This document shows positions 11,864 to 14,755 of a stretch of DNA of 14,755 bases, one piece after another; position 1 is the first letter of the stretch, and each line of letters begins with the position of its first letter. The stretch lies in assembly GCA_005788075.1 (NCBI GenBank), contig SXZC01000050.1, positions 1 to 14,755 of the forward strand. The letters are read 5' to 3'. The DNA is from Actinomycetota bacterium (GTDB lineage Bacteria; Actinomycetota; Thermoleophilia; Miltoncostaeales; Miltoncostaeaceae). Both the position numbers and the translations under genes were made by a program. The notes beneath the pieces are model-generated. The model did no database searches, was not told the DNA's origin, and saw nothing but the letters and a program-made list of their open reading frames with translations.

Positions 11864-13945
11864 TTGGGCCAGAGGGATGACGATAAGCTGGTGCGGCAGC
11901 TCTCGCTCGTCGCATTCCTGATGGCGCAACAGCGCCCCGTTACCGCCGAGGAGATCCACGAGGCGGTGGAGGGCTACGGCGGCATGAGCGAGCAGGCGTT
12001 CCTGCGCCGCTTCTACTCGGATCGCTCCGAGCTCGAGGGCGTGGGCCTCAAGTTGGCGGTGGAGCGCCCGAGCGACGACCCATTCCAGGGCGACCTCTAC
12101 GCCATGCCGCCCGAGAACTACTACCTGCCGCCCATCGAGTTCGACGAGGCCGAGCTCAGCGCCCTGCATACCAGCCTCTACCTGCTCGAGGGCCAGTTCG
12201 CGTACGCCGAGCCCCTTCGCCTGGCGCTGCAGCACCTCACGCTGGGCCGGCCGAGCCCGCTGGACGACCATGCCGCGCGCACCGTGGCCGTGAACCTGCT
12301 GGGCAGTCGCCACACGTCCGAGGTGTCGAGCCACCTCATCAAGATCGAGTCGGCGATCAGCCGCCGCAAGACCATCCGGTTCCGCTACTACTCGATCGGC
12401 CGCGACGACCTGGGCGACCGCGAGGTGGACCCCTACAGCCTGCTCTACATGGCGGGCAACTGGTACCTGGTGGGCTACGCGCATGACCGCGAGGACCTCC
12501 GGTGCTTCCGCCTCTCGCGCATCCAGGGGCGCATCACCTTCAAGACGCGTGCCGAGCATGACTTCCCGCCGCCCAGCGAGGTGGACCTCTCCCGCTACCG
12601 CGACCGCGCGCCGTGGCAGCTGGCCGATCCCGTGGGCACGGCGGTGATCGAGCTCTCCCCCACCATCGCCTGGTGGGTGGACCAGATGTTCGGGAACCAG
12701 GGCGAGTACGAGGAGCGCGCCGACGGGTCGGCCCTGTTCCGCACCGAGTACGGCGGCGAGCGCGAGATCGTCTCGTGGGTGCTGGGCCTGGGCGCCGAGG
12801 CCGAGGTGCTGGAGCCCCCGGCGCTGCGCGACGCCGCCGTGGCCGCGCTCGAGCTGCTGCGCACCCGCCACTCCACCAAGCCGCGCCGCCGTGCCAAGCC
12901 GCTGCCCCGCGTGGCAGAGACCGCGCCCGCCGATGACGCCGACGATCCATCCGAGCGCGTGGTGCCCGTGGAGCGCATCTCGCGCCTCCTCGCGCTGATG
13001 ACCCGCCTGCTCGCCGCCTGCGGGCGCTCGTACGAGGCCGAGGTGCCGTGCTCGGCGCTGCGCAGCGAGCTCAACCTCACGCAGGAGGCCCTCGAGGAGG
13101 ACCTCACCCTCCTCAACCTCATCAACTTCGGCGGTGGCTGCTACGCGCTGTTCGCCCAGGTGGAGGGCGACGAGGTGATCGTGCAGAAGGAGGTGTACGG
13201 CGACCAGTTCTCGCGCCCCGCGCGCCTGTCGCCGCTCGAGGCCAAGGCGCTGCTCTGGGCACTCGACTTCGTCGGTGGTCGCCTGCCACTGGTGGGCGAG
13301 GAGTCGCTGGCGTCCGCCCGCCGCAAGATCGAGGACGCCGTCGGCGAGGCATCCACCACCGGCGTGGAGCTTGGCGCGGTGCAGACCGCCAGCGAGTCGG
13401 TGGGCGCCGTGCTGGCCCGGGCCGTGCGCGAGGATCGCGTGATCGAGATCGACTACTGGACCGAGTCGCGCGGCGAGGTGACCAAGCGCGTCATCGAGCC
13501 CCACATGCTCATGAACTCGCGCGATGCCTGGTACCTCGTGGCGTTCTGCCGCAAGGCCGGCGAGCAGCGCACCTTCCGCCTCGACCGCATCCGCGGCGCC
13601 ACCCCGCTCGACGAGGTGTTCGAGCGCAGGGTCGAGGTGGAGGCCGTTCCCTACCAGCCGTGGGGCACGTCGAGCCAGGCCCAGCAGCACGCGCAGATCG
13701 CGCGTGTGTGGTGCAGCCCCGCCATCGCCCGCTGGCTTGCCGAGGAGCACCCGTCGGCCGAGCGGTTCTCCGACGGCTCGGTGATCGCCGAGATCCCCTA
13801 CGCCAGCGATGAGTGGCTGGTGAAGGAGATCACCAAGCACGGCGGCGAGGCCGTGCTGCACGCCCCCGAGGACCTGCGCGCGGCCGTGGCGAGCAACGCC
13901 GAGCGCATCCTCGAGCACTACTCCGCAGCACCCGCCCGCCGCTAG
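11864..13945 (+). CDS. pafBC: Fused PafB-PafC WYL-domain transcriptional activator
   Basis: PafB and PafC are WYL-domain proteins that together activate the LexA-independent DNA-damage response in Actinobacteria, apparently sensing a damage-linked ligand. Here one 693-aa protein holds both. Residues 1 to about 330 resemble PafB: winged helix (LVRQLSLVAFLMAQQRPVTA), YYLPPIEFDEAEL, then a WYL domain with NWYLVGYAHDRE (W200-L202) and CFRLSRI. A basic/acidic linker (about 333-366) follows. The second half resembles PafC: RISRLLALMTRLLAACGRS, ARLSPLEAKALLWALDF and a second WYL core AWYLVAFCRK (W556-L558) with FRLDRIRG. The start is TTG at 11864 with AAGGAG 7 nt upstream; no better in-frame start exists. 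It is convergent with dprA. No pup/proteasome or tat genes are adjacent in the window. Confidence 0.88.
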   Translation: MGQRDDDKLVRQLSLVAFLMAQQRPVTAEEIHEAVEGYGGMSEQAFLRRFYSDRSELEGVGLKLAVERPSDDPFQGDLYAMPPENYYLPPIEFDEAELSALHTSLYLLEGQFAYAEPLRLALQHLTLGRPSPLDDHAARTVAVNLLGSRHTSEVSSHLIKIESAISRRKTIRFRYYSIGRDDLGDREVDPYSLLYMAGNWYLVGYAHDREDLRCFRLSRIQGRITFKTRAEHDFPPPSEVDLSRYRDRAPWQLADPVGTAVIELSPTIAWWVDQMFGNQGEYEERADGSALFRTEYGGEREIVSWVLGLGAEAEVLEPPALRDAAVAALELLRTRHSTKPRRRAKPLPRVAETAPADDADDPSERVVPVERISRLLALMTRLLAACGRSYEAEVPCSALRSELNLTQEALEEDLTLLNLINFGGGCYALFAQVEGDEVIVQKEVYGDQFSRPARLSPLEAKALLWALDFVGGRLPLVGEESLASARRKIEDAVGEASTTGVELGAVQTASESVGAVLARAVREDRVIEIDYWTESRGEVTKRVIEPHMLMNSRDAWYLVAFCRKAGEQRTFRLDRIRGATPLDEVFERRVEVEAVPYQPWGTSSQAQQHAQIARVWCSPAIARWLAEEHPSAERFSDGSVIAEIPYASDEWLVKEITKHGGEAVLHAPEDLRAAVASNAERILEHYSAAPARR

Positions 13946-13948
13946 CCC

Positions 13949-13968
13949 CGCCCGCGGCGGCGTGGGCG
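13949..13968. terminator. Weak hairpin between convergent pafBC and dprA
   Basis: CGCCC (13949-13953) can pair with GGGCG (13964-13968) around a 10-nt loop in the 34-bp convergent gap. The stem is only 5 bp and has no T-tract, so termination is uncertain. Confidence 0.22.
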
Positions 13969-13979
13969 CACGGCCGGCG

Positions 13980-14755
13980 TCAGGGACTGCCACCGCTGCC
14001 CTGCGGCCGCACGGCACGGAAAACGCCGCCCGGATCGCGGGCCACCAGCCCGTCCATCTCGAGAGCGGCCAGCGCAACGGCCACATCGGCGTGGCCCAGG
14101 CCCGCCTGTGCGGCGATGCGGTCGACCCCTGCGGGCTCGCGCGCGATGACGGCCAGCACCTGCGCGCAGGTGCCCGTGGCAGACGCGGGCACCGGGGCAT
14201 CGCCCCAGGCGGCGGTGGGCACCTCTGCCACCACGTCGTCGGCCCCCTCGCACAGCGCGGCACCGGCCCGGATGAGCGCGTTGCACCCTGCGGAGAGCGC
14301 CGAGCCGGGCCATCCGGGCACCGCGAGCACCGGGCTGCCGTTCTCCATGGCGAAGTCCGCCGTGATCAGCGCGCCCGAGCGCGACGCGGCCTCCACCACC
14401 ACCACGGCATCACATAGCCCCGCGACGATGCGGTTGCGCGCGGGGAAGCGCCACGGCATGGGATCGGTGCCCGGCCAGTACTCGCTCAGCACCGCGCCCT
14501 GCTGCTGGATGTGCTGCGCCAGGCCGATGTGCCGGCGCGGGTGGATGCGGTCGACCGCGGAGCCCAGCACCGCCACCGTGACCCCGCCGGCATCGAGCGA
14601 TCCCTCGTGCGCCGCGGCGTCGATGCCCCGGGCGAGCCCGCTCACCACCACCGCGCCACGCGCCGCCAAGTCGGCCGCCATCTCGCGCGCCATGGCGCGC
14701 CCTGCCGCCGAGGGGCGGCGTGACCCGACGATGGCGATGGCCGGACGGGCATCGA
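13980..14755 (-). CDS. dprA: DNA-processing protein DprA, N-terminus cut by window edge
   Basis: DprA (Smf) binds incoming single-stranded DNA and loads RecA during transformation and recombination. The visible 258 codons cover the Rossmann core and C-terminal domain: AIAIVGSRRPSAAGRAM (phosphate-binding GSR), VVSGLARGIDAAAHEGSLD, GAVLSEYWPGTDP, WRFPARNRIVAGL, VVVVEAASRSGALITADFA, LAVPGWPGSALSAGCNALIRAGA, then a winged-helix DprA C-terminal domain (CAQVLAVIAREPAGVDRIAAQAG, ALAALEMDGLVARDPGGVF). All core motifs are present, so the gene looks intact as far as seen. The N-terminal SAM-like part and the start lie beyond the right edge. DprA is widespread in bacteria without proven competence. It is convergent with pafBC, 34 bp apart, so the two are not co-transcribed although both relate to DNA damage or recombination. 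Confidence 0.95.
   Translation of the reverse strand, partial: DARPAIAIVGSRRPSAAGRAMAREMAADLAARGAVVVSGLARGIDAAAHEGSLDAGGVTVAVLGSAVDRIHPRRHIGLAQHIQQQGAVLSEYWPGTDPMPWRFPARNRIVAGLCDAVVVVEAASRSGALITADFAMENGSPVLAVPGWPGSALSAGCNALIRAGAALCEGADDVVAEVPTAAWGDAPVPASATGTCAQVLAVIAREPAGVDRIAAQAGLGHADVAVALAALEMDGLVARDPGGVFRAVRPQGSGGSP

Noticed and set aside
13949..13968. Hairpin as a strong bidirectional terminator between pafBC and dprA
   Set aside because: The stem is only 5 bp with a 10-nt loop and no T-tract; kept only as a low-confidence feature.
11825..14263. Very long open frame (about 800 codons) antisense to pafBC and running into dprA territory
   Set aside because: It is the mirror of a GC-rich gene with strong third-position bias. 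Its translation is low-complexity (Leu/Gly/His/Arg/Ala-rich) with no recognisable motif, whereas the plus strand gives two clear WYL modules.
1..14755. Search for CRISPR arrays, tRNA/rRNA, transposase, integrase, toxin-antitoxin or defence genes
   Set aside because: No regularly spaced repeats, no cloverleaf-like segment noticed, and no protein with such motifs. The small 90-aa and 108-aa proteins are not paired with each other in toxin-antitoxin fashion.

Overview
This is a GC-rich bacterial chromosome segment, most likely from an actinomycete-type (Actinomycetota) genome. The reasons are the very high G+C in third codon positions, frequent GTG starts, a fused PafB-PafC WYL regulator, a radical-SAM futalosine-pathway menaquinone gene and many leaderless-type promoters. 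A stand-alone trpF fits a deep-branching class such as Thermoleophilia or Rubrobacteria better than Streptomyces or Mycobacterium, where PriA usually covers that step. The class assignment is an inference. No rRNA, tRNA, CRISPR array, insertion sequence or phage gene was seen, and no stretch above 300 bases lacks a gene.

Layout. Positions 1-913 (minus strand) hold trpF and the N-terminal 90 codons of trpB, with ATGA-overlapping start and stop. Positions 1007-5542 (plus) are a tight, probably co-transcribed run: a CorA Mg/Co transporter, a HIT-family nucleotide hydrolase/phosphorylase, a phosphomanno/phosphoglucomutase, a 3Cys ferredoxin, and an ABC ATPase with its ABC-2 membrane partner. Positions 5565-6668 (minus) are aminofutalosine synthase mqnE. 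From 6708 (plus) come a DUF1802 protein, a 108-aa hypothetical and a winged-helix MarR-like protein. From 8129 to the right edge every gene switches strand: aldo/keto-reductase-like (+), hypothetical (-), NUDIX CoA-pyrophosphatase-like (+), 90-aa hypothetical (-), secreted NTF2-like (+), thermonuclease-like lipoprotein (-), PafBC (+), DprA (-, cut by the edge). In this part the 3' ends overlap by 4-17 bp in three of four convergent pairs, and divergent starts lie only 28-47 bp apart.

How the genes relate. The left end is tryptophan biosynthesis. PafBC (DNA-damage transcription activation) and DprA (ssDNA loading onto RecA) are both DNA-damage or recombination functions but face each other on opposite strands. 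The other neighbours are mostly housekeeping, with no shared pathway that I can demonstrate.

Most notable observations: (1) the trpB start encodes Thr at residue 87, exactly where the PLP-binding Lys is expected; (2) eight genes have a TAnnnT -10 element 6-8 nt before the start codon (leaderless signature), including two divergent pairs with interlocked promoters; (3) an 8-bp inverted repeat sits exactly midway between the mqnE and DUF1802 starts, and each arm supplies part of a -10 element; (4) the ABC ATPase lacks the LSGGQ signature, the catalytic Glu and the switch His; (5) the aldo/keto reductase homologue has lost the catalytic Tyr and Lys. I found no defence system or mobile island; the window looks like compact core chromosome with several catalytically odd enzymes.
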